A stretch of DNA of 64,000 nt, taken from a virus. Shown in pieces: positions 43,647 through 54,116 of the stretch. Under the pieces are notes generated by a model that saw only the letters and a program-made list of their open reading frames with translations, ran no database searches and was not told the DNA's origin. The DNA is taken from positions 186,001-250,000 of IMG/VR virus record IMGVR_UViG_3300009703_004110, one strand, 5' to 3'. Numbering within the stretch: position 1 is the first letter of the stretch; the number at the start of each line of letters is the position of its first letter. The position numbers and the translations under genes were made by a program.

Positions 43647-44480
43647 TTAGCTTAGCTCTTCTAGTGATTTAACTCCAAAGCCGGAAGCATTTCGATGACC
43701 GCCGCCACCAGGGAATTTTTCAGCAATATCCGCAACATCGACACCATCATCTGTTGACCTTAATGAAAAAGCATAAAATTCGCCATCAAAGTGGTAGCCT
43801 GCTGCGAATGGGACGCCCTCTTTGCCGGCCAAGATACCTACACCTTCGCTTCTAAAGAATGGCGTATTAATTGCCGGAACTTCATAGCCCTTAATGTTAA
43901 GAGTATGAGAATGTTCAAGCATATTTTTAACAACGCTATCTCTATACTGCTTAATTGCCGCACCCTTTCCAAGCACTCTTTCAAAGCTTTCTTCTTTTTC
44001 AAATTCATGCTCAAGAACATGCCACTTATCAAAGTCATATCCTACAGAATCAGAATATAATAACACTTCGTCTGCGTTATCTAATTCCCAATTCCATAAG
44101 TCTCTGTCCTGAATAAATCTTAATAGTCTTGGTGGCGGACGACTAAATAAATAGTCCCACGAAATTACCGCACCAGATCTCTTCATATCAAAGTGACAGA
44201 AATCTAAATCGCCAATGCTTTCCATAGCTGTTTTGTGATGGTCTAAAACGGTTAATTCTGCGGCAACATCATTTAGTGCCAATAACTGTTCTCGCGGAAG
44301 AGATATATCTGCCATAAAGACTCTCTTTCCCGCATATTCATTTACGTCCAACTCTTCTCTCAAATGATGTAGAAGAGGATGGTAATCTATACTATCACCA
44401 TACTTACGCCAGAAAGCATAAGCAGAGCCGAATCCATCAGGACAGCGCCCATGATAGAATAGAATTGTATCTTTATTCAT
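43647..44480 (-). CDS. DHH-family phosphoesterase
   Basis: 277 residues. The DHH domain has HGRCPDGFGSAYA at the start, FMADISLP and LTVLDHHKTA. The C-terminal DHHA1 domain carries PGGGGHRNASGF. The architecture fits oligoribonuclease/NrnA-type or related enzymes that cut short nucleotides or cyclic dinucleotides. Degrading nano-RNAs or immune signals is possible; the sequence does not decide. It precedes the HEAT-like gene. Confidence 0.85.
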   Translation of the reverse strand: MNKDTILFYHGRCPDGFGSAYAFWRKYGDSIDYHPLLHHLREELDVNEYAGKRVFMADISLPREQLLALNDVAAELTVLDHHKTAMESIGDLDFCHFDMKRSGAVISWDYLFSRPPPRLLRFIQDRDLWNWELDNADEVLLYSDSVGYDFDKWHVLEHEFEKEESFERVLGKGAAIKQYRDSVVKNMLEHSHTLNIKGYEVPAINTPFFRSEGVGILAGKEGVPFAAGYHFDGEFYAFSLRSTDDGVDVADIAEKFPGGGGHRNASGFGVKSLEELS

Positions 44481-44487
44481 TTCTTAC

Positions 44488-45515
44488 CTATATTGTTTCA
44501 GGAGAATATGAGAATTTAACTTCTTCAATAAGCGGGCACCTACTTCTAACGATTCTATTGATCTCGAATTTCATGGTATATAGATTACTGAACCCTCTGA
44601 GTTTTCCATCTAAATATGCCGCATATTCTCCAACCGACTCTAACACGTCGCACTTACTTATAACAAGGTGCGTGGTTCCGGTAATGTTAATTGATTTGAT
44701 TAATCTGTCAAGATCCAAATATCGGACCTTTCTTCTGCGCCCTGTTGTTACTCCGAACTCTTGTCCTTCGTCTGCTATCCTAAGCAGTACAGGATCGTCT
44801 AATAGCGAGGGAGGAAATAGCGGGTCTTCACCACTTCTGGTATCATAAATTTTAGCAGCACCCCAAATCTCTCGTATTTTCTGTGGTGGAATACCAAGAC
44901 TGCAAGCTCCATATGGGAGTGTAATGCTTGATGTTACAAAGGGATAATTTCCATGATCTATATCAAGCCAGACACCCTGGGCCCCCTCACATAAAATTCT
45001 ACCCTGGAGAGTATCCCTGTACAAAAGATTCTCTGATAAAACTTGCTCAGCCAAAAGCCCTGTTCTTGCGTGCTTATCAGCATACACAGGAGCTATGCCT
45101 TTACTGGTAGTACCAAGTTTACCGGCGAGATTGTTCTTGTCAAACTCTATGTGTTTTTCTTGTACAATATGACAGTTTGGAGATACCTTTACTAATGAGG
45201 TGTCAAATCCATTCTCTTCTAAATAATCAAGCTCTGCTTGAAAAGACGGAGGATGCAAAACACACCCAGGACCAACTAAAGATAATTTTCCGTGGAAAAC
45301 TCCAGAAGGAACTAAATGTGTTTTGTATTTCTTACCGTCTACAAAAACAGTATGACCAGCGTTATTTCCACCGGCCCATCTTGCCACTATGTCATATTCT
45401 CTATGATCAGCCAAGTGACTGGTGATCTTACCTTTTGCTTCGTCGCTTTGTTGTTGTTAACCCCGAAGGGTCAACCCCAACATAAACCAATTACTACATC
45501 TGCGTAATCAATCAT
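44488..45515 (-). CDS. purA: Adenylosuccinate synthetase homologue, interrupted by a 29-base insert
   Basis: PurA joins IMP and aspartate using GTP. The frame opens at ATG 45515 (GGAGG upstream), giving MIDYADVVIGLCWG to 45474. It then hits TGA at 45471-45473. The PurA loop resumes at 45444 as DEAKGKITSHLADH and stays open to 44488 with all later family motifs (GTTSKGIAPVYADK, CEGAQGVWLDIDHGNYPFVT, TTGRRRKVRYLDLDRL). Leaving out 29 bases joins WG to DEAKGK and gives 332 residues, the length of short archaeal or phage PurA. The catalytic Asp is retained. No usable start precedes DEAKGK in the second frame. The gene is therefore bypassed, processed or recently broken. Confidence 0.8.
45445..45473 (-). 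other. 29-base insert with stop codon and UUCG hairpin inside purA (bypass-like)
   Basis: The insert shifts the frame and holds TGA in frame 0 and TAA in the resumed frame. Minus-strand RNA folds as GUUGACCC-UUCG-GGGUUAAC (45475-45456, eight pairs, one G-U). The last coding triplet GGT overlaps the stem base. T4 gene 60 has a comparable layout: glycine take-off codon, adjacent stop and hairpin in the skipped gap. No exactly matching landing codon exists; the triplet before the resume point is AGC. Confidence 0.6.
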
Positions 45516-45562
45516 GCCGGATAATCCTCCTATTTATTATGGTCAACAAGAAATATAACAAG

Positions 45563-45820
45563 TTATTCATCATCGAAGAGATTAATATTAGCCTGCGCTG
45601 TACCATCCTTAGCCAGAAGTACAAGCACTTCTCCTTCAAGGATTTCGCCATCTTTATATTCTGGTGGATTCGAATTTACTCTAGAACCTTCTGGAAGACT
45701 AACAATATATGCATCAGGGTCTCGCAAATCAGCAGAGCCCCACGGAGTAATGGCCTCTACAATTAAAACAGGCATATCATCGCCGCTAAGTAGTTTGCTG
45801 GCTAATTCGTGACTCGTCAT
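45563..45820 (-). CDS. Small acidic hypothetical protein, 85 residues
   Basis: Acidic protein with a beta-rich centre (LIVEAITPWGSADLRDPDAY) and acidic end. It lies just upstream of purA, separated by 47 bases that hold the purA ribosome site. No family recognised. Confidence 0.5.
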   Translation of the reverse strand: MTSHELASKLLSGDDMPVLIVEAITPWGSADLRDPDAYIVSLPEGSRVNSNPPEYKDGEILEGEVLVLLAKDGTAQANINLFDDE

Positions 45821-45827
45821 AATTTCT

Positions 45828-46280
45828 CTACTTTGAAAGAGCTACGGAACTTGGACGAGTCAAGAAGATCATACCATCTCTTATATCTCGAACCGTCCCT
45901 GTTATGTCAACCTTATCTCCGACTGCAAAGTCGAAAGCCTTAGGCCAAACCATCCAGTATTTCCAGCCATTGTCATCTTTAGTAATTAAAGCAGGAAAGC
46001 CACGCCACTTATTGGAGCGCCTCTTTACCACAGTAACACTGTTGACAACAATGCTATCACCCGGACTAATGTCTTCTTGTTCGCCCAATTCCATTCCGCT
46101 CAGTATTTGTTCGCACCAGTTATTTATATCCTCAACCCATTTATCAGTTAGGGCCTCAGGTCTATGCTCAACCATATTAGCTGCCGAGTGAATAAAGTTG
46201 GAAATAGGCTGCTCTTGCCTCTTGACTGCAAGCAATCCTATGGCCATAGGGTGCAAGTTATCTAGCTTACTCTTTCCCAT
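45828..46280 (-). CDS. Hypothetical protein with possible OB-like C-terminus
   Basis: About 150 residues from ATG 46280 (AAGGAG eight bases upstream); a start at 46307 has no such site. The C-terminal segment GDKVDITGTVRDIRDGMIFL resembles an OB-fold strand pair. A Trp-rich stretch precedes it. Role unknown. The 113 bases before it carry a GGGTAATA motif near 46325 but no gene. Confidence 0.5.
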   Translation of the reverse strand: MGKSKLDNLHPMAIGLLAVKRQEQPISNFIHSAANMVEHRPEALTDKWVEDINNWCEQILSGMELGEQEDISPGDSIVVNSVTVVKRRSNKWRGFPALITKDDNGWKYWMVWPKAFDFAVGDKVDITGTVRDIRDGMIFLTRPSSVALSK

Positions 46281-46393
46281 TATGTCACTCCTTTGAACTG
46301 TAAACAAACCTCTCTTCTAGATATTACCCGGCAAATTTTATTTTTGAGATAGGCTTTTTATATGCGATACTAAATATAACTATTTAGATTACT

Positions 46394-48256
46394 TTAATTT
46401 CTATCTAACCTTCTGCGACCTCTAGATCTCTCGCGTCTTTCTCGTCTTTCGGACCTGCGACCTTTACCACCAGATAGCTCGCCCCATTCTCTCTGCAGGA
46501 TAATATACACAATAAACTGTAAGTGCTCAGTTCTATGCTTTGCAGTATATGGAACGTCCGGAGCTTTCTCTTCGTGGAAAGATCTTGCTGATCCAAGTTG
46601 ATTTCGAATACTATCAGCTACATCAGCACGAGACATTAAATCTCTGGCCACTTTATCTAAATCGCTGCCTTCGCCTTCAATAGTCTTGGCAAGATGACGT
46701 ATATATCTATTTACTCGTCTTCTGGCTATGCCGCCTCCGAGAGCTTTTTCTTGCTTGAGAGCTTCGCCAACGGGATCTTCTCCCTCTGCAAAGTGCGGAA
46801 TCTTCTCTTCTGATAACTGTAGTAAGATCCTTCTAAGATCATCTTCAGTAAGCTCTACCTCTACAGCCTCTTCTTCGACATCTTCTTCGCCAGGAAGATC
46901 TGTATCGACTTCATCTAATTCGGCTTCACCAGCTTCTGCGCCCTGCCTTATTGCCAAAACAAAAGCGGCCATTCCTTGGTAATCAGCCGTAGCATCAAGT
47001 GAGTCTGCAACAGACGCCCAATCAGTCTTAATAGCCTCAGGGTCTACCTCGGAACCTTGCTCCGTTAGATACGGGGCAGCCTCTGTGTCTACAAAGTCAT
47101 TCCAAGCACCTTGAGTTTCATCGCCCCAAATACCATCAACGTCTATACCACCTAAAGCTTCTTGTACTGCTCTAACGCCCGAACTACCAGATTCTCCAGT
47201 ATCTTCACGAGGACCTGAAGCAACAGGTTGAGTCTGAGTTCTCCTAGTCGGCTCTCCACCTTCTGTAAACTCACCACTAGCCATATTGTACATGCCGGCC
47301 AGCCATTCAATCATAACAGGCAAAGTAGCCTTCGTGTTATTCATATCCTGAGTCTTCTTGGCAATTTTTTCTGCCATCTGAGCCATTGAGTTGGCTCCAC
47401 CTCCAGATTTTCCATCAGCTTCCGCCGCGGCCTTTATGGAACTCTCATATTCTGCTTTATCAAATGTAGCGGGATTAAATAGATTAACCTCACTCCATTC
47501 GTCTATATAATCTGGCCAACTCTCTTTAGCCGCCCACTGACTGGCAGTAACTTTAAAGCTTTCGTAAATAACTTTAAGCTCGTCAAAGAGGCGATCATAT
47601 TCATGATCAAATTTCATTGTTATTGATGTTGCCATCTTCTTTAAAGCAACTTCGTCATAAAGTGCTTCCATCTGACCTTTGTCATCAAGCTCAAGTGGTA
47701 TATCTAATTCTTTAATAATTGCAAACCATCTCTCATTAGTCATCTCGCCCTTGCGAGTGTACCAATGGCCCTCTGTCTCTAGAGCTTGTCCGTAATCATC
47801 CGGATCTGTTCCAACAATATTTGTATATTGAGTCTGTGCCACCCTAAGAAGCCTAACTTTCTGAGCTTCACTTGCTAATCCAACAAGCTTTAATGACTTC
47901 TCAAGCTTAGCCAGCGACTCAGACATATCTTCATCGTCATCGGAATCATTAGCTGGAGGTAGAGATACCGGACCTTCTCCGGAGAAAAACTGCTTTTCCA
48001 TATCATCGCTAGGTATGCCCATTCTATTTGCATATGGAGCATCACCAATCGGAATGCCCATAGCGCCCTTGCTTAGATCAGCACCGACAGTCGGGACTGT
48101 CCACTGAGCATCACCAGCAGGCATATGCTGTCCAGACGCAACATCAACTTCCGTAGTAATGGCGCTGATGTCGTCCACCTGATCTGCTATTTCGATATGT
48201 CCTAGCTCATCTAAATCAGATGCTAGTTTCGATAATTCTTCAAAAATGCTTGACAT
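46394..48256 (-). CDS. Probable virion protein with peptidoglycan-binding-like segment
   Basis: 620 residues. The N-terminus (ELSKLASDLDELGHIEIADQ, 7-26) and residues 114-137 carry a helical motif also found in the next protein and in the plus-strand gene. A segment GVRAVQEALGGIDVDGIWGD (360-379) looks like a peptidoglycan-binding repeat. Acidic linkers lie between, and the C-terminus is Arg-rich (RRSERRERRERSRGRRR). A virion or lysis-related role is inference from this mix. Confidence 0.5.
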   Translation of the reverse strand: MSSIFEELSKLASDLDELGHIEIADQVDDISAITTEVDVASGQHMPAGDAQWTVPTVGADLSKGAMGIPIGDAPYANRMGIPSDDMEKQFFSGEGPVSLPPANDSDDDEDMSESLAKLEKSLKLVGLASEAQKVRLLRVAQTQYTNIVGTDPDDYGQALETEGHWYTRKGEMTNERWFAIIKELDIPLELDDKGQMEALYDEVALKKMATSITMKFDHEYDRLFDELKVIYESFKVTASQWAAKESWPDYIDEWSEVNLFNPATFDKAEYESSIKAAAEADGKSGGGANSMAQMAEKIAKKTQDMNNTKATLPVMIEWLAGMYNMASGEFTEGGEPTRRTQTQPVASGPREDTGESGSSGVRAVQEALGGIDVDGIWGDETQGAWNDFVDTEAAPYLTEQGSEVDPEAIKTDWASVADSLDATADYQGMAAFVLAIRQGAEAGEAELDEVDTDLPGEEDVEEEAVEVELTEDDLRRILLQLSEEKIPHFAEGEDPVGEALKQEKALGGGIARRRVNRYIRHLAKTIEGEGSDLDKVARDLMSRADVADSIRNQLGSARSFHEEKAPDVPYTAKHRTEHLQFIVYIILQREWGELSGGKGRRSERRERRERSRGRRRLDRN

Positions 48257-48259
48257 TTC

Positions 48260-49039
48260 TTACCTTCCAAAAGGGGTCTGCGTAGGAAAACTAAACGCCG
48301 CCTCCATAGTTGATATTAAATCTAACGACGCTTCTTTTTGAGACACAAGGTACTCTTCGCGAACCTTTCCGGCAGGTTCATCTGGCTCTGGATACCCACT
48401 GGTATCGGCTTCTTGCTTCGGCGGGAAATCTTCTCTTCCTAGCCAGCCCCTTTCCTGAGCAGTCTTATTGACTTCTGCCATAATCTCTTCGACCTGATCG
48501 GCAAATTTGTATTGCTGCTTTTCGTCCAATGTTGATGCGAGCTTATTAAGCTCTGATAAAAATTCTAACATATTAGCACTCCGATAACTAATGTGAGTTT
48601 CAAGTTTATTCCTAATATTAGTAGCTTGAGCAGAAACACCGGAAAGGGCTTGTCTCGCTGCTTGCTCTGCAACACCTTCTCCACCAGGAAATGGATTCTC
48701 TAAGTCACCAGGGTCATAATCTTTTATATGTCCAAGCTCATGCTCTATAACTTCTTTTAAGGCAAGATAAAGGTTTCTACGATTCGTCTCATCTTCTAGG
48801 TCACCAGTAATACCCTTGGCACCAAGTTCTTGTTCAAATCTTGGTACAACGACATGTATCTTGTCTATTCCACCATCATTATCAGTATCTTCTGTCGATA
48901 CATATCCAATGGCTTGAGCATCAGGTGCCATTCCTTGTTGAAAATCTACCTGAGGATATTGTGATAAATCTGGATAAAACGATTGCATCCTAGAATATGT
49001 TTGAGGCCATGAGCCAAAACTTTGAGCTTTCTTTTTCAT
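48260..49039 (-). CDS. Putative HExxH metallopeptidase sharing the LASxLD motif
   Basis: 259 residues. Zinc motif HELGH at 100-104, preceded by a helix (LALKEVIE). Residues 158-187 carry the LASTLDEKQQYKFADQVEE motif shared with the neighbouring 620-residue protein. The segment DTDNDGGIDKIHV looks like a calcium-binding loop. Stop and start of the pair are three bases apart. It could be a virion protease, but the substrate is unknown. Confidence 0.6.
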   Translation of the reverse strand: MKKKAQSFGSWPQTYSRMQSFYPDLSQYPQVDFQQGMAPDAQAIGYVSTEDTDNDGGIDKIHVVVPRFEQELGAKGITGDLEDETNRRNLYLALKEVIEHELGHIKDYDPGDLENPFPGGEGVAEQAARQALSGVSAQATNIRNKLETHISYRSANMLEFLSELNKLASTLDEKQQYKFADQVEEIMAEVNKTAQERGWLGREDFPPKQEADTSGYPEPDEPAGKVREEYLVSQKEASLDLISTMEAAFSFPTQTPFGR

Positions 49040-49398
49040 TCTTTACCTTTTCTAACGCCATATCTAGCTGTATATTTAGGGCTCTTCCAGGCGCTTTGTA
49101 AAGTTAGTATATCTACATATTGTCCTCTGACTGTAGAGATAAAAAACATTACAGAACCTGCTCTATTTCTAATCTCCGCCAATGACCGTTCTGCCTCACC
49201 AGATTTTCCAAGTTTAAAAGAGTGAACAACCTTATCTGAGCTTTTGGAAAAGTCATTTGCGATTAGTTGGTTTAATGGCTCGTTGCGCATCATTCCTATT
49301 TTACTATTTCTAAAGATGTGCCTATACATCTTCCTAGTTGTAACAGATACTCTGATTTTCATTCCAGAAGCTGGATCTGTAACTAATGTCTCTTCCAT
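49036..49398 (-). CDS. Hypothetical basic protein, 120 residues
   Basis: Basic protein with VSVTTRKMYRHIF and a C-terminus SPKYTARYGVRKGKE. ATG 49398 with GAGG upstream is preferred; ATG 49413 is the alternative. It overlaps the metallopeptidase gene by four bases and starts 36 bases after the terminator at 49434-49463. Function unknown. Confidence 0.5.
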   Translation of the reverse strand: MEETLVTDPASGMKIRVSVTTRKMYRHIFRNSKIGMMRNEPLNQLIANDFSKSSDKVVHSFKLGKSGEAERSLAEIRNRAGSVMFFISTVRGQYVDILTLQSAWKSPKYTARYGVRKGKE

Positions 49399-49433
49399 TG
49401 AAATATACCTCATATTAGACTGAAATATAAATA

Positions 49434-49463
49434 GAAAAAGGCCACCACCTTTCAGTGATGACC
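49434..49463 (-). terminator. Intrinsic terminator closing the 49.5-kb RNA
   Basis: Minus-strand arms GGTCATCAC and GTGGTGGCC pair completely (two G-U) around TGAAAG, followed by TTTTTC. A textbook rho-independent terminator. Confidence 0.85.
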
Positions 49464-49681
49464 CAATTCTATATCTATCTAATGTTCACCACGCGTAGGT
49501 GATTAGTTTCAACAAGATAATGCCGTGATGTATTGGAGCTACCCGCCCACGGTTGATACTACTTTAACCCATCTGACTTCGTACATTCTTTTGCAAAAGA
49601 AGTACCCAGCTTCTACCAGATCGTGCTAGTGAGTATAACATAGCAGAAATTAAAGTTTCTCGGAACCTACATCATGTGGAC
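49464..49681 (-). ncRNA. Candidate structured RNA or long structured 3' UTR
   Basis: 218 bases with no open frame between a gene stop and the terminator. Minus-strand RNA shows successive helices: UGCUA/UAGCA (49645-49624); AUCUG/CAGAU (49621-49571) enclosing GUAC-UUCUUUUGCAAAAGAA-UGUAC; CCGUG/CACGG (49552-49523); and CUAAU-CACC/GGUG-AUUAG (49506-49479). It does not fold as a tRNA cloverleaf and I do not recognise a tmRNA, RNase P or ribozyme core. Confidence 0.4.
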
Positions 49682-50044
49682 TTAGTAATTGACAGTTTCC
49701 TCTAACGGGACTACTGCTGCCAATAATTTGTATAAATCATCCGCATTCTCTATAAGAAGCTTCTCCGGCATAGACTTGCGTCCCCACCGAACAGCATTCA
49801 CATCTTCATCCTTTAAAAATGGATCAACAGCAGATTGTCTGACCGCAATGATTGTTCCATCAGGCATGATATAAAGATTACTCTCTATGTCCTTTTGCTT
49901 GCCTTCTGCTGCACTCACTCTTGCTTCATAATCTGCGTCATCTTCATCTTCACCTTGCGGCTCTACTCTGGCACCAAATAGGGCTTTAAATTTATGCAGA
50001 TGGAAATTGGTTCCAAGAATGTAGCAATCATCCATATCAATCAT
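49682..50044 (-). CDS. Hypothetical protein, 120 residues
   Basis: Acidic middle (EDEDDADYEARVSAAEG) with a basic/hydrophobic C-terminus. GGAG lies seven bases before ATG 50044. It is the last gene before the structured RNA region, whose 5' end could be its 3' UTR. No known domain. Confidence 0.5.
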   Translation of the reverse strand: MIDMDDCYILGTNFHLHKFKALFGARVEPQGEDEDDADYEARVSAAEGKQKDIESNLYIMPDGTIIAVRQSAVDPFLKDEDVNAVRWGRKSMPEKLLIENADDLYKLLAAVVPLEETVNY

Positions 50045-50058
50045 ATCTTACTCCAGGT

Positions 50059-50907
50059 TTAAGGATTCTTCTTAGCAGCGGCTGCTGCATCCATTCTCTT
50101 TTCTAAAAGCTTCTTTGCGTGAGAAGATTTAACGCCAACAAGAAACGGTAAGTACTTATCTGGCGACTTCTGGATTAGCTTAATTCCAACAGCGTCATAT
50201 CTTGTATCTAAGAATTGAGCGATTAGCTCATCAGGCTGCTCATAATTTTCTAACTCTTCAAACAATACTGCAATGCAAGCTGAAGAGACATATTCGCTGG
50301 TATCACTTCTAATACGGCGAGCTAATTTTTCATCTAAATAGCCTCCTCTAATAAGGCCAATATATGTTCCACGTCTAACTGCTCTATGTCTCTTTTTAAA
50401 GTCAACTTTTCTAACGTGCTCAAGAAGCCTATCTGTATCATTTTTAATAGTTAATTTTACAAGCTTCTCAAAAGCATCTGATGAATTTGAACATGCGGCA
50501 ATAGCTGGTTCAAATTTTTTGTACAACTCAAACCAGTCAATTGTACCAGTAAGCTCATGCAAGAAATCAGCGGCCTCTACAGCTATTGTTCCATGCCCAT
50601 GATGAACAATATCATATGGACGAAGACTATTTGAAGATACTGCCTTAATCTTTCCTTCTAGAAACTTAATCCAATATTCCGAATCTAGAATATAAAAAGA
50701 GTGTTCTGCTATGGCTCTTACAATTTTAAGCTGCGCGACCAAAGCCATTTTTTCTATTCTGCCTTCAAAAATAGAGGGATGATTATCCAATAACTCATTA
50801 GCAATATTCTTCATTGCTTCTTTATCAGAGTTGCTCGCCCTATAATGAGGCGGAGAAAAAACAGCCTCTAAGCCTAGTGACACTAATTCATTACGCTTAT
50901 TTACCAC
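50059..50907 (-). CDS. HEAT-like helical repeat protein
   Basis: 282 residues, almost all helical, with repeat-like units such as HVRKVDFKKRHRAVRRGTYI, RRIRSDTSEYVSSACIAVLF and FLDTRYDAVGIKLIQ. It resembles the HEAT-like product at 42858-43589 in style rather than in direct sequence. A binding or scaffold role is likely. It ends 14 bases before the next gene. Confidence 0.5.
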   Translation of the reverse strand: MVNKRNELVSLGLEAVFSPPHYRASNSDKEAMKNIANELLDNHPSIFEGRIEKMALVAQLKIVRAIAEHSFYILDSEYWIKFLEGKIKAVSSNSLRPYDIVHHGHGTIAVEAADFLHELTGTIDWFELYKKFEPAIAACSNSSDAFEKLVKLTIKNDTDRLLEHVRKVDFKKRHRAVRRGTYIGLIRGGYLDEKLARRIRSDTSEYVSSACIAVLFEELENYEQPDELIAQFLDTRYDAVGIKLIQKSPDKYLPFLVGVKSSHAKKLLEKRMDAAAAAKKNP

Positions 50908-51154
50908 TGTACTTCTCCTTTACTAACGCGATTAATGTATTCATATGTTTTTCAACAATCATACGCTTAGTACTGTTTTCAAGGGCGTCCCAATATGGAA
51001 CTATTTCATTTAATGGGGAAGAAGCAAAGTCGGTAATTAACTTTCTATTATCGTAACTTTCACCAGCTTTTTTGAGCCCAAGTAGCATTAGCTTATTTTC
51101 AAGCTCCTCCACTCCCTCTTTCTGATCTTCTTTTTCAAAAATCTTAATTTTCAT
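50897..51154 (-). CDS. Small charged protein, 85 residues
   Basis: Lys/Glu-rich start (KIKIFEKEDQKEGVEELENK) and helical end. Its stop overlaps the HEAT-like gene's start by 11 bases, and it follows GroEL copy 2 by 41 bases. Not a GroES. Function unknown. Confidence 0.5.
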   Translation of the reverse strand: MKIKIFEKEDQKEGVEELENKLMLLGLKKAGESYDNRKLITDFASSPLNEIVPYWDALENSTKRMIVEKHMNTLIALVKEKYSGK

Positions 51155-51195
51155 TCGTCATCCTTTACAGCTTATTACTATCAAGATTTTGTTTT

Positions 51196-52797
<1,602 letters not shown>

Positions 52798-52807
52798 TTA
52801 CAACTCC

Positions 52808-53470
52808 TTAAGTCTTTAGCGAATTAGTATGCGCTAACTTAATCTTATTCAGTAAAGCTTTATTAGTTAGCAAGGCCGCCCTCATTGGGTTTGAACCAGC
52901 AAACGGATCTGCAATAATATCATCGTCTATCACACCGTGAGTAATGATATCATCCCAGATCTCCATCGGCTTGCATGAGGCTCCACTAGGATTATACTGT
53001 ATCGCAGGAATTGTACTACTTTTTGTTGGACGCTTGTAGTTAAAAATATTACCCACGCCCTGTACATATAGTTTTGGTTTGCCTTTTGTTGCGTAAACTA
53101 TATATTCTAACTGATTACGCCAATGGTATCCGCCACCAAAATGTTGTTTGTTCCAAACTAAAACATTTCTAAGCTTCCAGCCCGCAGACTCTAAGCCTGT
53201 TTGAGTTCTGTATAGGCCATCACGATTGGCAAAGATATACGCTCTACCACCATCAGCAGTTCGATTAAACATTTCCGTATAGATAGCATCAAGATCAGCC
53301 CATGTTAATCTAGTGTACATATTATCTACACCGCCCGTGAAAGCAAACCTACCTGTACCGTTCTGATTATTAAAGGGATAAGGTGGGTCAGTTATCCATA
53401 CGTCAATTTGGTCTTGTAGCTGCTTAAGCCAATAATATATATCTAAATCAGTTTCAACTATCTTCGCCAT
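52808..53470 (-). CDS. DNA adenine/cytosine-N4 methyltransferase
   Basis: 220 residues, short for the class. The catalytic motif DPPYPF lies near residue 29 and the SAM-binding motif DPFAGSNPMRAALL near residue 190, the order of beta-class enzymes. No restriction gene is next to it, so it may protect phage DNA from host enzymes or modify it for timing. It overlaps the phosphoesterase gene by 17 bases. Confidence 0.82.
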   Translation of the reverse strand: MAKIVETDLDIYYWLKQLQDQIDVWITDPPYPFNNQNGTGRFAFTGGVDNMYTRLTWADLDAIYTEMFNRTADGGRAYIFANRDGLYRTQTGLESAGWKLRNVLVWNKQHFGGGYHWRNQLEYIVYATKGKPKLYVQGVGNIFNYKRPTKSSTIPAIQYNPSGASCKPMEIWDDIITHGVIDDDIIADPFAGSNPMRAALLTNKALLNKIKLAHTNSLKT

Positions 53471-54116
53471 ACTTCCTTAGCCTTACAATACCATCTGTGA
53501 TACACACATAAGTACTGTGAGACACCCAATCTCCAGAATTGACATAGGTGACGATTCTATCTCCGTCACCCCAGATTACAAATTCAGGGCAATGTAAGTG
53601 TCCCATGATAAACACATCGACGTCTTCGTTCCACTTTAATATGTCCCAAATACGTCGCAACTTTCTTCTTCGAGTAACCATGTTTGTCCACCACGCCGTT
53701 AGATTAATATCAAACACTTCTTCTAACGCATCGTGAAAGATAGATATTATCTTCATTAAAAATTCGGCCTTCCAAATCTTATGATCGAATCTATCTCCAT
53801 GCTCTATTCTAAATTTTCTACCGTCTTCTTCAAATTTATAAACGCTCATAAACTCCATACCAAAAACAGTTTTTCCAACGAACCCTTTTAAAGATGCATC
53901 GTGATTACCTGGTATGTATATGACACGCTTTGTAAAGTCAATTGCATCAAATATTTCAAGTGACTTATCTGTAAATTCTGGAATCTTTTGAAAGTCGATA
54001 ATATCTCCATTCAAAATTAGCTCATCGTACTCCGCTTCACGTAAGAATTTTGCAAGCATATCTGCTTTATAATATTTGCTTCCAATATGTACATCAGAAA
54101 GTACGACTCTTTTCAT
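53454..54116 (-). CDS. Metallophosphoesterase, LpxH-like
   Basis: About 220 residues. Calcineurin-type motifs: LSDVHIGSKYY, LNGDIIDFQ, YIPGNHDASL, IEHGDRFDH and IMGHLHCPEF. The order and the histidine-rich end fit the LpxH/UDP-diacylglucosamine hydrolase branch, but the substrate is not certain. ATG 54116 overlaps the upstream stop (TAATG) and is preferred over 54125. Confidence 0.82.
   Translation of the reverse strand: MKRVVLSDVHIGSKYYKADMLAKFLREAEYDELILNGDIIDFQKIPEFTDKSLEIFDAIDFTKRVIYIPGNHDASLKGFVGKTVFGMEFMSVYKFEEDGRKFRIEHGDRFDHKIWKAEFLMKIISIFHDALEEVFDINLTAWWTNMVTRRRKLRRIWDILKWNEDVDVFIMGHLHCPEFVIWGDGDRIVTYVNSGDWVSHSTYVCITDGIVRLRKYGEDS

Noticed and set aside
44488-45414. A short PurA beginning at TTG 45414
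   Set aside because: This start drops the DEAKGK loop essential to the family. The matching N-terminus, MIDYADVVIGLCWG, lies just upstream with a good ribosome site.
45445-45476. A simple -1 or +1 frameshift as the explanation for purA
   Set aside because: A -1 shift enters the right frame but meets TAA inside the 29 bases. A +1 shift does not enter the resumed frame.
44488-45515. PurZ (2-aminoadenine pathway) rather than PurA
   Set aside because: As I recall the family, PurZ replaces the catalytic Asp of this loop. Here GDE is retained, and no DatZ or MazZ partner was seen. PurZ is not excluded by length.
49464-49681. tRNA or tmRNA
   Set aside because: No cloverleaf, no T-arm GGTTC-type match in the right place and no CCA end.
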